Source: Diphasiastrum complanatum
Lineage: Eukaryota; Streptophyta; Lycopodiopsida; Lycopodiales; Lycopodiaceae
Direction of reading: 5' to 3'
Length of the DNA stretch: 64,000 nucleotides
Assembly (NCBI GenBank): GCA_029204225.1
Contig: CM055109.1
Location: 6,607,982 to 6,671,981 of the forward strand
In this document: positions 11,727-23,715 of the stretch, piece after piece
Layout: each line of letters starts with the position of its first letter
How positions within the stretch are numbered: position 1 is the stretch's first letter
Program-made: the position numbers and the translations under genes
Notes under the pieces: generated by a model
The model's database searches: none
What the model saw: the letters and a program-made list of their open reading frames with translations, nothing else
Told to the model about the DNA's origin: nothing

Positions 11727-13646
11727 GTTGGGCATCTATTCTGGATATAAGCTCCAATGGAAACAACTTTAACCCAGAGGAATATCGAAAGTGTCACATG
11801 AGCAAGCATGCACTTAGCCAATTCGATTCTTTCACTCAACAAGTCCATTCAACTAAGGCAAATAGGAGTAATGAATTGTTGCTCAATGTTGTTGTTAAGG
11901 CAATACTCTTTGAATTCGGTAAGATTTACTCTCTCCTATTGTCCGACCTCATTGCTTTAATTTTCTTACCAGTTTTCATTTTTGCACACTCCTTAAATTG
12001 TTGAAAGATTTTGAAAGCCTCCAATTTCTATTTAATAAAATAAACAAATGTTCTTCTAGAATATTTGTCAATGAAGGTAATGCAATATTTTGCATCATGC
12101 AACGACAGAGTTTGCATTGGACCATTCATATATCTGAATGAATAACATCTAGAACATCTTTTGATGCATGCCTATGACTTGATCTAAAAGGCATACTAAT
12201 CTGTATTCTAATGATGCAATTATGTCATATAGGGATGTGGACTTTGTTGGTTGGATAGTCGAGATCAAGTGCTAAGGATGGTCTGGACATATTTGACACA
12301 TATGTATGATTCAAGTGTCCTAATCCATAATGCCAAAGTAATGCTTTATTGACAATAATAGAGATTTTCAAGGCTTGACTTGTGTCAAAATAACAATGAG
12401 TCAATCTATATAAGTATCCATGCATCTTGCCAAGTGCAAGGATCTTACTTGTCCTACCGATAATTTGACATTGATCAGACTCAAACTCTACCCTAAGAAC
12501 TAAATTAGTAATTTACTTTCTGATAATAGGTTTGTAGAGAGTTTAGGTACATACAAGACATTTGATACTAGTTTGAATTGATCATGTTGGAACTTCAATC
12601 TTATAGTGCCTTAACCTTCAATAGTATGTGTACTATCATCGCCAAGATGAACGAATTTTTTTGTACAATAAGGTGTATAGGAGTGAAAATACAAACAATG
12701 ACTAGTCATATGTTGAGTAGCTCCAAAATCCAGAAACCAAAAATTATCCGTTTGCACCTTTGGTCTTTGACCATAAACGCTCATTCTTCCATGTCGATTG
12801 TAGGAGATTGATACGATACTGCGACCGAATTCACTAGTTGATCTTGTTCATTGTTGGAGATCTTTGTTTTTAATATCCTGCAATCCTGGATCTCGTTATT
12901 AGTGCATTTGCAATACTTACAAGATAGCTTCTTCTTTGACTGTGGATTCGATAATTGCTTATGACTCTATGTTGGTTGTGTCAGTTTATGATTCCATGCG
13001 AACTGCATAGAGTTTTTTTTCTTTTGTTATTTTGAACCTTTATTGACATATAGCGCACGAGATGATGAAGTTGAAGAGGTGTCTTGATTTCTTCGATTGT
13101 CTTCCTACAACAACATAGTGATAACTCTAGTGAGAGTTAAATCTGAGTGTGTCGATATGATCATCACCCAGTTTTCATATGACGTGGAAGGCAGGCTCGA
13201 TAGCAATGTAATAATTGTGTCTTGATCCATTTGACGACTGCCATCTACTGTAAGAGATTCTTTAATTGGTTAATGTGATTCTGAAGTGAATCATCGTTTG
13301 ACATCTTGAGAGTGAAGAATTTTCTTTTGAGATGCAACTTGGAAGTCATGTTCCTCACATCATATAGTGCGCTCAAGATGTCCCATACTTCTTTCGAAGT
13401 TTGTGCTTCAAATACGTGGCCAATCTAAGTGTTTGATATACTAATAATGATAAGTGCAAAAGTTTTACCATCCTTCGATTTCCATTTAGAGTTGGTCGTG
13501 TTGTCTTCAAGCTTCAACTCGATACATGTGACAACATCCCACAACTTGTTCGCGATTAACAAGGTTTTCATCTTAAATTTCTACAAATTGTAATTGGATC
13601 TGTTCATCTTGTCTGTTATGAGACCTCCTTTCTTTTGATTATCCAT
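11727..13646 (-). pseudogene. Copia-2 gag-protease-integrase relic (right arm)
   Basis: Inverted copy of 3,294-5,106. The minus-strand gag ATG is at 13,646. The zinc knuckle near 12,900 keeps both N-terminal cysteines (CKYC) but has Asn at the histidine position. The protease site has the same DFGA change as the left copy, so that substitution predates the duplication. Around 12,240-12,345 it keeps about 100 bp, encoding an LWHYGLGHLN-like GAG-pre-integrase core, that the left arm lost. Multiple stops and frameshifts; no RT or RNase H. Confidence 0.8.
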
Positions 13647-13774
13647 ATGTAAATTAGTCTGTCAAAAAATCGATGACTAAAGAATGAAATGATACCATAT
13701 TTTTAAAGATTACAAGCAAATGTGCTCTGATAATAGGCATGACTATGATACTATGAAGAGTCTTTAACAAAAGA

Positions 13775-13786
13775 GCTCTGATACCA
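13775..13786 (-). other. Primer binding site (initiator Met-tRNA type)
   Basis: The minus strand reads TGGTATCAGAGC directly after the LTR end, as in the left arm. Confidence 0.85.
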
Positions 13787-14333
13787 TGTTAGAAGAAGGA
13801 AAGAGGATTCGATAGTAATTAAGTCAAAATTGAAAGATGACCTATTGAGCGCAACATAATGAGGATTCGATAGTAATTAAGTCAAAATTGAAAGATGACC
13901 TATTGAGCGCAACACAATGATCCTTTTTCTAATGTATGACCATGTCTATCATAAATCAAACAAAGCTATCATGATAATTGTCATGTTCGATCTTTTAGCA
14001 ACTAACTTATTAGCACTAAAGTGATTTCATAAGCAAACAATTACAAAGTGAAGTGATGTATAGAATATTGCATCATCAAAAACAATGAGAGATTTATCAA
14101 CTACTAGTAACTATAGAGAGGCATGCATACATTCTGACATAATATTGAATGCAATAAGAAGGTGGATTGATTCAATAAGTAGCATGTACAAAATTAGATG
14201 ATGAGAGCAAAAAACAATACCGGATGCAGCTGAGTACTCTACACTATCTCCAAGCAACTGATAACTCTGTCTGATGCACTTCTGCTAATAAGAAACAAGC
14301 GCTAATAGCAATACTAAAAAAAAAACACTAACA
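13787..14333 (-). repeat. Copia-2 LTR (right arm)
   Basis: 547 bp, with intact TGTTAG...CTAACA termini on the minus strand. It is 58 bp longer than the left-arm LTR because of an internal tandem duplication at 13,804-13,919. The opposite-end LTR of this element is not present. Confidence 0.8.
13804..13919. repeat. 58-bp tandem duplication inside LTR
   Basis: Two adjacent 58-bp units (13,804-13,861 and 13,862-13,919) start with GAGGATTCGATAG. They differ by one base near the end. The LTRs at 2,665 and 53,027 have a single unit, so the duplication is private to this copy. Confidence 0.9.
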
Positions 14334-14689
14334 GAACTTTGCAAGTCTTCTAAGTATAAATAGAAGTCTCATGTTTTCTTCTCTAGTGATCAGCTATTTT
14401 AACTAAAGCATTTTAAGCTTATCCAATAAGGACAACTAATAAGGTCATAGGTCACAATTGGCAGTTAGCCATACTGCATTGTCATCCATGTAGTTAGGCT
14501 TCCCAAAAATCTACTTGCAAAGAAGTTAGGGCTGGTCATTAGCTTCATATCAGATGGAAGTAGTAATTGTCATCCTTTGACTTCTTTGATAGTTCGTCGT
14601 CGTTGTCGAAGCCATCTGTTTAGAGATTCCCAAGTATTTTTGCAGACCGTGTAGAAACACGAATAAAACTACAGAACTAAATAAATGAT
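14334..14689. repeat. Duplicated LTR flank (right arm end)
   Basis: Matches 53,519-53,870 directly and 2,310-2,664 in reverse. Homology stops near 14,689, marking the outer edge of the right arm of IR-A. Confidence 0.75.
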
Positions 14690-14979
14690 ATGGCATCTGA
14701 ACTGTAAAAAATAACTTGTTCAGTTTCTTGGAGATCAAGATTGTCTGCTTCAGCTTTTGGCAAAATGCCTATGGATCAGGGTACAGAGGAGGGAGAAAGG
14801 TTTGCTAGATGAAGGTATGTTGCTGGTTGGTGCTGCGATCCCCATAAATCCTGAAAGTTCTAGGTTCCCCTGTTGTTTGGTGTGGACACCTCTGCCTATT
14901 ATTTCTTGGCTAGCGCCCTACTTAAGGGATGTGGGTATCTGCCAAGAAGATGGTGTCATATTGGATTTTCTTGGAGCTC
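14690..14979 (+). other. Unassigned; start of a 194-codon frame
   Basis: A plus-strand frame runs 14,757-15,341 from [15 protein letters not shown]. Its first 75 codons are ordinary, but the rest translates the palindrome block and is repetitive and basic. I take it as a chance frame rather than a gene. Confidence 0.3.
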
Positions 14980-15355
14980 GAAATGAGGGCTCAAAAACCT
15001 CACGAAAATCCTTGAAGGCTTTGCGAAACTTCGTGAAAATACCTCAAAATGAGAAAATGGAAGGAGAGGCCTCAAAAATCTCGCATTGTTTTGAAGACCA
15101 TTTCGAGAAGGCTTTAAGGAAAAATGCAAAGCCTTCGCATTTTTTGAGGGCCATTTTGAGAAGGCTTCGTGAAAAATTTTGCGAAGCCTTCTCGAAATGG
15201 CCCTCGAAAAGTGCGAAGACCAAATTCGTGAAGGCTTTGAGGCCCAATTTCGAGAAGGCTTCACGAAATTGCTCTCGGAAAAATGTGAAGGCTACAGTAT
15301 ATTTTCGCAAAGCCTTCTCAAAATTTCGCGACAATCCTTGAAATACCTCGCCGCC
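14980..15355. repeat. Palindrome-rich block
   Basis: GC-richer than its surroundings and built from variants of CGAGAAGGCTTCGCGAAA in both orientations. The clearest unit is a near-perfect 60-bp palindrome at 15,146-15,205: arms start GAGGGCCATTTT and end AAATGGCCCTC with only a few mismatches. A smaller stem (AAGGCTTT..CAAAGCCTT) lies at about 15,109-15,136. Long frames exist on both strands simply because stops are rare in this composition. It could be a hairpin-forming satellite, a cluster of folded MITEs or a small-RNA precursor; the sequence alone does not decide. Confidence 0.7.
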
Positions 15356-15429
15356 AAACAATAAAGAGAAAGGTAATGATACAAGTACCGCAATCATTAC
15401 TTTGAAACAACAATCTAAAAAGGAGGATA

Positions 15430-15927
15430 ATTGTAAAGACCACTAGGGACAATCCCCTAAGATGAGGATAGGAAAACACAAGAGAGACTGTGGAGCAAAA
15501 TCACCCAACCAATCCTAGATCCCTCCTAGAGAATCCTCCTGGATCTAGCCCCCAAGCCATGCCAATGTGACAGCAAGAGGAAAAGAGCTCATCAGGTAAC
15601 CTAGACCAAGTCGTCCACGGAATAATCACTACCTCAATATATAGAGAGTAGGATCTTGTGCATGAGCACATGCAATCCCCATGCAGGTCAACTATAGATA
15701 GGTCACAGTTCTTCATGCATACCTCCTACCTATATCAGTCACACGTACATGCACTACTCCATATATCTCAATTGAGAGTGTCTGGGTCCTCTCAAGGTCA
15801 TTAGTCACCAACAGGCCTTGATGTGGAATAGAATCTAGGCGTGACCAATAATCTCGAATACTGGAGGGCTGGTCTACCATATTAGGACCATTCCAGGTCC
15901 TTAACCGAATATGGCCATAACATTCTT
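15430..15927 (-). repeat. Probable LTR of a chromodomain Gypsy element
   Basis: On the minus strand the purine run AGAGAGGAAGAA at about 15,928-15,940 is followed by TGTTATGGCC, which fits a polypurine tract and a 3' LTR start at 15,927. The 3' end of the LTR is not defined; I place it loosely near 15,430. No partner LTR is found in the window. Confidence 0.45.
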
Positions 15928-16120
15928 CCTCTCTTGGACAGGTTCTGTCCTCAGAACGGGAAAAAGAATACATGAAACTATTCCTTAAGCTTTCAAATCT
16001 TTCCCATGAATCATTATTTTTAGTCTGATCTTTCCATTTGAATAAGTACTCAGAGATGCAACAATTCTGTAATTGCTTGCCTCTACTCATGGACACTAAT
16101 TCAAATTCCAAAAGATACAC
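15928..16120 (-). pseudogene. Chromodomain end of a Gypsy (chromovirus) polyprotein
   Basis: The minus-strand frame contains ISEYLFKWKDQ..NNDSWER.ESLRNSF. This resembles the chromodomain core (YLVKW.G..D..TWE....L) that ends chromovirus integrases and helps target insertion to chromatin. The following residues EDRTCPREEECYG run into the polypurine tract, as is usual at the end of these elements. Only about 60 codons survive; upstream coding sequence is not recognisable, so the element is truncated. Confidence 0.5.
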
Positions 16121-16269
16121 TAAACTATAAATCCTCCAAATGGGTTGATCTACTCCAAAACAAAGTTCATCACATTCATGTTATCCCGATTACATGAAAC
16201 ACTGGGTGAAGTACTTAATTTCAGAAATCAAATCCAGAAGCTAGAGAAATTCCATGTCAATTTCTTGCA

Positions 16270-17880
16270 GTAAGTAAGGCTTTTTGGTACAAATATTCTT
16301 AGAATATCCAAATATTCTAAAATACCACAATACAGTCATCTAAAATCTCTAAGAGATTCATCAAGTCTCAGACAATCATAACTCAAACCAGATACCTGCA
16401 GTTACTCTAATGAGTTAACAGCCCCATTTTCTAACATCATATGCAACAAATCAGCATCTATTTGTATCTTAATAGTTTATCTGTCTCCTACATAACTGGA
16501 GATTTAGACTGAACTTTGTACACAAGCACTTATAGACTACAATCTATAAAGAAAGCAAATTACTCATAAGTAAGCAATTACTTAATGAAAATGCCTGTGA
16601 GATCCACACAATCTCAAGTATGCACTAGAGTAAAGGAATTTAGAGTTCAAATAATAGACCTAAATCCTTGACTCACCCAATTGATCAAGAATTACTCATT
16701 ATCTTAAGAGTCTTCACATTTCCTTATAATCTTCAAATGATCTTTAAGTATTAGTTTACGATCCGTCAATCATAAACATTCAGAATCTTATGACTCATCA
16801 ATCATAATTCTCAGGATTCTAAAACCATACTTAATCACTGAAAGATACTGAAGTATATGCACAATATACCATTAAGGAAATATAAAATCATTCTGAAATC
16901 TTTTCCATAAGGAAAATCTCTAGATTTCAAGAACATTTTTTCTAACCGATTCTTAATCAGATTATGAGTTCAATTCTACAATCATCCAAGTAATTAAAGA
17001 TATATAGTATTCATAATCTTTAATTACTTATACAATCTCCTAGTACAACATCTAGAGATTACAAAGTTCTACTGAATTCCCAAAATTCAGTTTACCATTC
17101 TTGGCACCATTAGGATTCAGTATCCAATTGAGCTCACAGGGATACTATCACTAATGAATCAACTCTATTTCTCAACTGAGAAATACTCATCCAAGAATTC
17201 AGTATCCTATGCACACAATTTACTAATGAATCCAAATGACTCATAATTTATGTGTCTTACAAGCAATACACACAAAACAAACAATTTCTGGTGAATTCTC
17301 TTCACATTGTCCATTTTACCAATTAACTTTCACAAGAGTAAATCAACTACTCAAGTTAATTGCTCATGATTTAGAAATCTTAAATGTCTAGGCACAGATC
17401 TTAACTGTACATGTACAACACCACATTTAGACCCATATCCAAATCACTTTTAAGTTAACCTATAGATCTATCAGAACAGATCTGTTAACTCTGCAAGTAA
17501 TTGTCAAACACAATACTTTATCACATGTCTATGTTCAACAACTAAATTAAGTGCACCAGATAACCTTAGTAACCAGGAATACATAGTAGATCCACACAAG
17601 ATTAATCGTGCACATATGAGAATAATCTCACTATGACCCAGTACATAAACACATATATCATTAACTGGCAGATTCCTCCAAAATCCGCATATGTTACTCA
17701 CATATCTCACTGAGAATCTTGTAACTCAGCTACAGAAGTTTCTATTTCTCTTGAATAAATAACATATCCGGGAAATCTCTGAAGTGAATAATTCCACGTC
17801 ACAAATTTTCCAACATTCATACTTTTATCAACAAAATTCCTTCAATCATTCAACCTACTTCAGATCTTAGTGCACAAACT
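16270..17880. repeat. Diverged inverted repeat IR-C, left arm
   Basis: Matches 49,330-50,930 in reverse orientation at perhaps 70-75% identity by eye. The best stretch is about 17,490-17,790 against 49,370-49,680 (shared blocks GTAACTCAGCTACA and CTATGACCCAGTACATAAAC). AT-rich and non-coding in both places. Nature unknown; possibly an old LTR or a non-autonomous element. Confidence 0.6.
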
Positions 17881-20800
17881 AAGATTAGGTTGACTTATAC
17901 CGACATCTTTGGATATAAGATTAAGATAAAATTATTCCACTAATCCAATCCATAACTAAATGGTACTTGGCATCCAATCAGTGAACCTAATTTAATCTTT
18001 ACCATTACTTCCATATTCATGAATATCTCACAGTTCAAAAACCCCCAAATCTCCTCTAGTTATAGATTATTTAAAATAATCACTAGAGATTTTCTCTATT
18101 CCAATGGATAGTTCCACCATTGCACACAAACTGGATTCCACAAAAGAAATTTATGCAAATGGTTCCCAGGAGACAACGTATAAGATATTAAAGATTCGAA
18201 AAAGTCAGTAATGAGTATTCAATACTATTACAAACCAGACTTTTTCCTTAAAATCATAAAATATCTTATCTTGATTGATAAAAACATTACCGTTCAATAA
18301 TCAACTATCAAATAGAGTAATCATTTGGGCTCAGGAAGTCTAAATTCCACTTAATCAATTGAAACATCAATCGATTCTGAGCTATATTCACAAACTAAAG
18401 TGGAAGCATGAATTCATATAACTTTAACAGTCCTTCAGAACCTAGTTCTACACTAGAAGGAATTATATGAATCTCAATCCAATTGTCTCATATATAAGAA
18501 ATTTCTAAAAAGTAAAGGTTTAAAATTAAGAGAGAAATAGTTTTAAAGGGTTTCTGATTTGGAATTTATGAGATACCATTGAGGGATCCGGATCTATATC
18601 TCATACCTCTCCAAATATCCTAAATAGACTTTACCAATGGTTTCAATTATTAGATTTACAAATAACATAAATACTACCCATTGGCCTACAGATCATTCTC
18701 ACACAAGAATTTCCTCTTTGAAATCATTGATGTCCCATACCATCATTTTTCTCTCTAAGAAAGTCCTTTGCTCTTAGATCCGACCATCATAAAATCAAAA
18801 AGACTATCTGACTATCCTATATCCAATACAGGGTCTGATCTTCAAAAAGATCTTTAACCCCATTATCTGATAATCCAGAGATCTCATAACTTCATATGGA
18901 TTTCCAATACCAGATATGCACATATCTATTCCACCAAGTACTAGAGTACCCTCATGTTTGTTCCTAATGGATCACAATAATCCATTTACAAATTTTGATT
19001 TAACAAGAATCCGCAAATGGTATTATCGTCACATAAAGCAACCCCTATGGTTGGTACTATCATCCCGAATTCCTAGCATTTGAGATTTACAACTCTTAGG
19101 AATAAGGTGCTTTACAGTACAATGTGAACCAAGTGTCATTCTCGTTCCATGTCACAATTTCCATTAACAAATAGGGTCAACTCATGGTCCTATAGATATT
19201 CAAAATAAATTCAACTTAATCCGGTGTTATGCAATTTCCAAACAGGGATTATTAACCAATCCAAATTACACAACATTGTCACATTTACCTACACACGTGT
19301 CTCATTTTCTTCCTCCCTTAGATTTTTTGGTCACCTGAAATTTCTTTTAGCGAAGGTCCTTGAAAATTCCATTGACACAAGTAAATGCTAGGCTACTTCC
19401 CTTTTGACCACACCAGTTCATTTTCATTACTTCGTTAAAGTTGCCAGAATCAATAACTTTTGGATCCGAGTACTCCTTACAATATTTGATACACCTATTT
19501 TTTAATCGAATATAGAGTTACTTCACAAATATTACGACCTTATTCCATTAATGTAGCACTATTTGGTGCTTGTTCATTGGTTTTTGGATCCCAAATGAAA
19601 GTCTTATCTTGTATGTTAAGTTCTTAAAGTTTTGGGTTTATAAACTTCATTCCTCAAAGTTTCTGCAACCTTGCATAACAATTTCGTCCATGTCCTAAGT
19701 ATGACAATTATGGAAGCATATTAACTGGGCTTCAAATGCACCTACATACAAAGGGCTAAAAGCATGGTTTGGTGGTACAGAAAAAGAGCCCATTTTTCAT
19801 TGTACCTTTTGGTAGTACATTTCACTTTTTGAGGATTTGGGAGGGAGCCTGATAGACACTACCCCTGAGTAAATGCAATGAAGGCGTCCCTACTAATGGG
19901 CCTACCCTCTTGGAGTATTGGGGGGTAATTGGTGGGCCTACTCTCTCCTCCAATAAAAAACATAAATGCATTTCTACTCAAAAAGGTAGTGTCCTTGACA
20001 GTCCATGTTGTACCACCAAACCATGCTTTGAGCCAGAGGTGCAGAACATGAAATGAAATAGTTGAGTTGACTTATACCTATTACATAGCAACATTTGTTG
20101 TTGGAAACTTGGCATGTTTGAAGATAAAACGGCCTTAAACTTCACAATAGCGATGGTATAAGCGCTCTTGTATGTGGAATTAGTCTTAATATATTGCAGT
20201 ATGATCGATGTCATAGATAGCATTAGATCTGTTTCATTTGTTTTTTTAGCTTCTTCAAAAAAAATACATAGTGGTTGTTGTTAGAAGACAAAATATATCT
20301 TGTTTCATCAATGATTGTCCTTTCCTTATTAGAATTCTCTGGTTTTTTGCTTGAGATATAATTCAGATTTTAGACATTGTGGCAAACGTATCGTGCACTT
20401 TGACACAATGTTGCACCATTACTATTGATCTCATTAGTTTTGCCATATAGCTGTAATTTGATGCTTGATCCACATGTTAGATTTTAGAACTATTGTTGAT
20501 ATGTAATGTAATCATGTTGTCCTTTATTACTCAATTCGATTAGAATTCATAAAGTCTCTATGATTGGCATATTGACAATTCATTTGGAATCTTTGCACAC
20601 AGCCGAGAAACTAAACTAAATTATTATGGTTATTCCTCATTTGCTCGAAAATATAAATGTGTTGAATAGACAGACGGACAGGTGTATGAGATGGCAACTA
20701 GTTCTACATTCGATGATCTAAAGAGAAATAATGCTAGGTTCTAGTTTTTACATGTAATGGAACTTTTGCACCAAACTCGAGCATATTTTTTTTGGTCATA

Positions 20801-20980
20801 TCCTACATTCATTAGAATAGGACAACAACTTTGTATTGGTTAAGTTGTATTTTAGATGGAAACACCGAGATGATTGGAGCAAATAATTGAGAATATAATT
20901 TGGAGTGTACAATATTTTTTGATATGAAGATGGATGCATTTGTGTGAATTACTTTTTATTAACATATCACAACAAACGGA
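17881..20980. other. No gene seen
   Basis: About 3.1 kb of AT-rich sequence with short frames only. Many short repeats of TCATAAT/GATTC type give it a low-complexity look, similar in style to the preceding IR-C arm, but I cannot align it to another part of the window. Confidence 0.5.
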
Positions 20981-20983
20981 ATA

Positions 20984-20998
20984 TGACATCAGAGCTTC
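20984..20998 (+). other. Possible decayed primer binding site
   Basis: TGACATCAGAGCTTC resembles the Copia site TGGTATCAGAGC with two changes. The preceding ~700 bp could be a worn LTR, but no matching copy is seen, and coding remnants do not follow. Weak call. Confidence 0.25.
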
Positions 20999-21034
20999 AC
21001 AGTTAATCAATCAACTTGATTAGATGGCATCAAA

Positions 21035-21240
21035 CATTCGAAATTGGAAGATATTTCATTGATTCAATTAGGGCAAGTTTCAAGTACATGGTTGCATCTG
21101 CTATTGTCTTCTGCTCGCCTATTCATATGTTTTTTACAAGCTACTTATTGAATTCAATCCTTCAGTCTTATTGAGTTCAATATTATGTCAGAAAAAATAT
21201 ATGCTTCCCTAATCTACTCTAATGCGATTATGTTCTGGCT
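21035..21240 (+). repeat. Diverged LTR fragment related to 6,600-6,840
   Basis: Shares GGAAGATATTTCATTGA, CAAGTACATGGTTGCATC and AATATATGCTTCCCTAATCT with the fragment at 6.6-6.8 kb. Non-coding. Confidence 0.6.
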
Positions 21241-21289
21241 TATCATCATATTATAAACTTGAGACTTGCACTTTCAAAAGGGAGCTCAT

Positions 21290-22194
21290 AAGTGGTTGCC
21301 TTGGATTTAAATGTTGCATGGCATTTAACAAAACTCTTACTTTGTGAATGTCAATGCGTCATGCATAGGAAAATTCCATTATTTTTGCAATGTTGCTACT
21401 TAATAGTTATCTTAATGTTCATTGTCAATCCAATTGAGGCCTTTACAACAGACATCTCTACACATGAATACCACAATTTTACATTACAACCAATAGCTCT
21501 ACAACATACATTTACACCAAAAGAAGACTTTTATAGAAATTTGACAACTAAGCCAACACCTTTTAATCAGATTCTTATAAAAGGCAAGACGTTTTAAGAT
21601 TTTTAAAGTTGAGCTAAGATATTTACATCAAAAGATGAAACAACACCTTCACTTCAAATCCAATGGTTTTATAAGTATGTAGTAGCATCAAGACATTTGA
21701 ATCAAATCTTACAAACCCAACAAATTCAACAAAATTTAAATCTGATTCAACGTCTATACAGCCTAAGCCAATGGCTTCAAATGAGTTTGATAGTTGAGCC
21801 AACACCTCTTTTCATCAATTCCTTCCAAAACCAAAACTATTTTAGATTTTTGAAGACAACACGTATACTTCAAATGTCTACAACATATGGCAACAACTTT
21901 ACAAAAATCTAACGTTCTCAAAATTATAAACTTGAGAGCAGACATCCTAGATGTATGCAAAATGAAGCAACAAGTTTACAACAAATCAAACATGCTTAGA
22001 ACTTTAAAGCTGAGAAAAAACATTCACACAAAATGCTTACACAAATGTTGTCAGCACTCAAAGCATCAACCCTATTGATTGTTGTTGAAACTTGAAAGTA
22101 TCACCTGCACCATTAGCACCATCACTTGTGAACATCAGCAGGTATTGTCATGATTTCATGGAAAAATAATCCTACACTTACTAGAAAAGGAAGA
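21290..22194. repeat. Degenerate repeat field, minus orientation
   Basis: A field of worn, unequal units recalling a consensus near GATGTAAAGGTGTTGCCTCAA when read on the minus strand (for example the reverse of 21,630-21,660 and of 22,210-22,260). The mirror-image field is at 47,980-48,922. Frames in it are short and not conserved. It could be an ancient tandem array. Confidence 0.5.
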
Positions 22195-22664
22195 GTTAAG
22201 ATGATCCATTGTATGCTTACAAGATGAGGCAACACCTTCACATCAAATATAATGTCTTCAAAAGTATGAAGGAGAGTCGAGACATTTGACCTAAGTACTT
22301 AAAAAGTACACCCAACAAATTCCATAACGTTTGAAGTTGAGGCAACACCTTTTCTATCAGATCCTTTCAAGAGAAGTATAAAGGTAAGGAAAGACATTGA
22401 CATCAAATGTCTACAAGATGGCAACACATTACAGAAATCCAACATTTTTTTAACTATGAACTGTAAAGCTGAGAAAACATATTTACACCAAATCTTAACA
22501 CAAACATTGATCACGACTCACGATCCCTGCTTGAAACATCTCCACCATCAGCACCATTGCTGGCGAATATATACCTGCAGGTAGTGTCATGATCCCAACA
22601 TGCGCGCGTGAACTGTTAACAGGAGGTAGTGTCGTGATCCCAAACCCTCCCCGAAATCCTTGTT

Positions 22665-23715
22665 TATTTTACATGAGCATTTTCTAACTTGCTTTGACCG
22701 AGGATGGTTTGCGGAATCCTAAGGGCAACCTGGTCCAAGCAAAACGTGAGAAACACGTTTTTTCCATCTCTCTCTCTCGTGCTATGGCTTGTGACTAATT
22801 CAACACGTGCATGAAATATATCTAGAGCCAGCCTAGAGATTTTCAGATCAGACCCATTCACAAAGTCGGAGAAGAAGCTAATGCACTCAATCTTGAACAT
22901 CCCATAAAATACGTTAAAAATAACAAATTTAGCTTCAAAAAACGCTGAGTGGCAATCCAAACTGATGCATCTGAAGTCTTCTATGCATGGTAAGCACAAG
23001 AATCATACCGGCTTCCTGAACAGTACACATAAGTTTGCAAGCAGATTTCACTGCCAGTTACAGATATGTGCATTGTAGGTGAAGCTGGTAAGATTGTTGC
23101 ACTAATTTAGCTGGCAAATATTTCAGCCTGACGTAGTGTTAAGGCTCACAATCCATAATGAGACTGAGCTACTCATCTGTCTCTCATACGATTACCGATC
23201 GCATTTTCCTTCATATGAGAGAGCAAGAGAGAGAGCCAGAGAGAGAGAGAGAGAGAGAGCGAGCACCCAAACGCACAAGATTGAAAATCAGAGCTGGTGG
23301 TGCTGGGAACAACGTACGTACTTTTCCAAACTGAAATATGCATCGGAGGTGGTGGTGCTGACGTTGCTGCTGCTAAGGAACAGCTCAACTATCTAGTATA
23401 TCTTTGCAGCTAGCTGTGTCAATGTACACAAATATTCCACGGAGTAGTGTTAGCTCTATAGGGCCTCAATGGTAAGGCTTCTTTCAAGCACATGTGAGAC
23501 CAAAGGAATCTATCTACATTTTCTATTCCATGGAAGTTAGACAATCTCAGAAAATTGTGTGATCATGCTCGCATACAAAGAGATAGCAGAATAGGCAGAT
23601 AAGGCAGTGGGCACAATCAGTCTAAGAAGAGATTTACATTATTGAACTCTTTGAGAGTAAATTATTGCAGGTTGTATAGTCTGTGCCTCTATAATAGGCA
23701 TAGTCTCAATTTTTT
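22665..23715 (-). repeat. R1 repeat family, copy B
   Basis: Minus-strand copy, the IR-B partner of copy C. It includes the R1 block GTTCAGGAAGCCGGTATGA, a GA run and the GCAGCAGCAACGTCAGCACC block, and ends with TATGCCTATTATAGAGGCAC near 23,700. A minus-strand frame at 22,664-22,999 (111 codons) corresponds to a frame in copy C but carries no recognised domain. About 150 bp of the central region present in copy C appear to be missing. Confidence 0.75.
23220..23259 (+). repeat. (GA)n microsatellite in R1 copy B
   Basis: An interrupted GA run. The corresponding position in R1 copy C is an 80-bp CT run, so the length is highly variable between copies. Confidence 0.9.

Noticed and set aside
11669-12004. 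111-codon plus-strand frame near 11.7-12.0 kb
   Set aside because: It is antisense to the Copia-2 integrase relic; the matching frame at 4,697-5,119 is antisense to the left-arm copy.
14757-15341. 194-codon plus-strand frame as a gene
   Set aside because: Most of it translates the palindrome block, which gives long frames on both strands; the product is repetitive and basic. More likely a composition effect.
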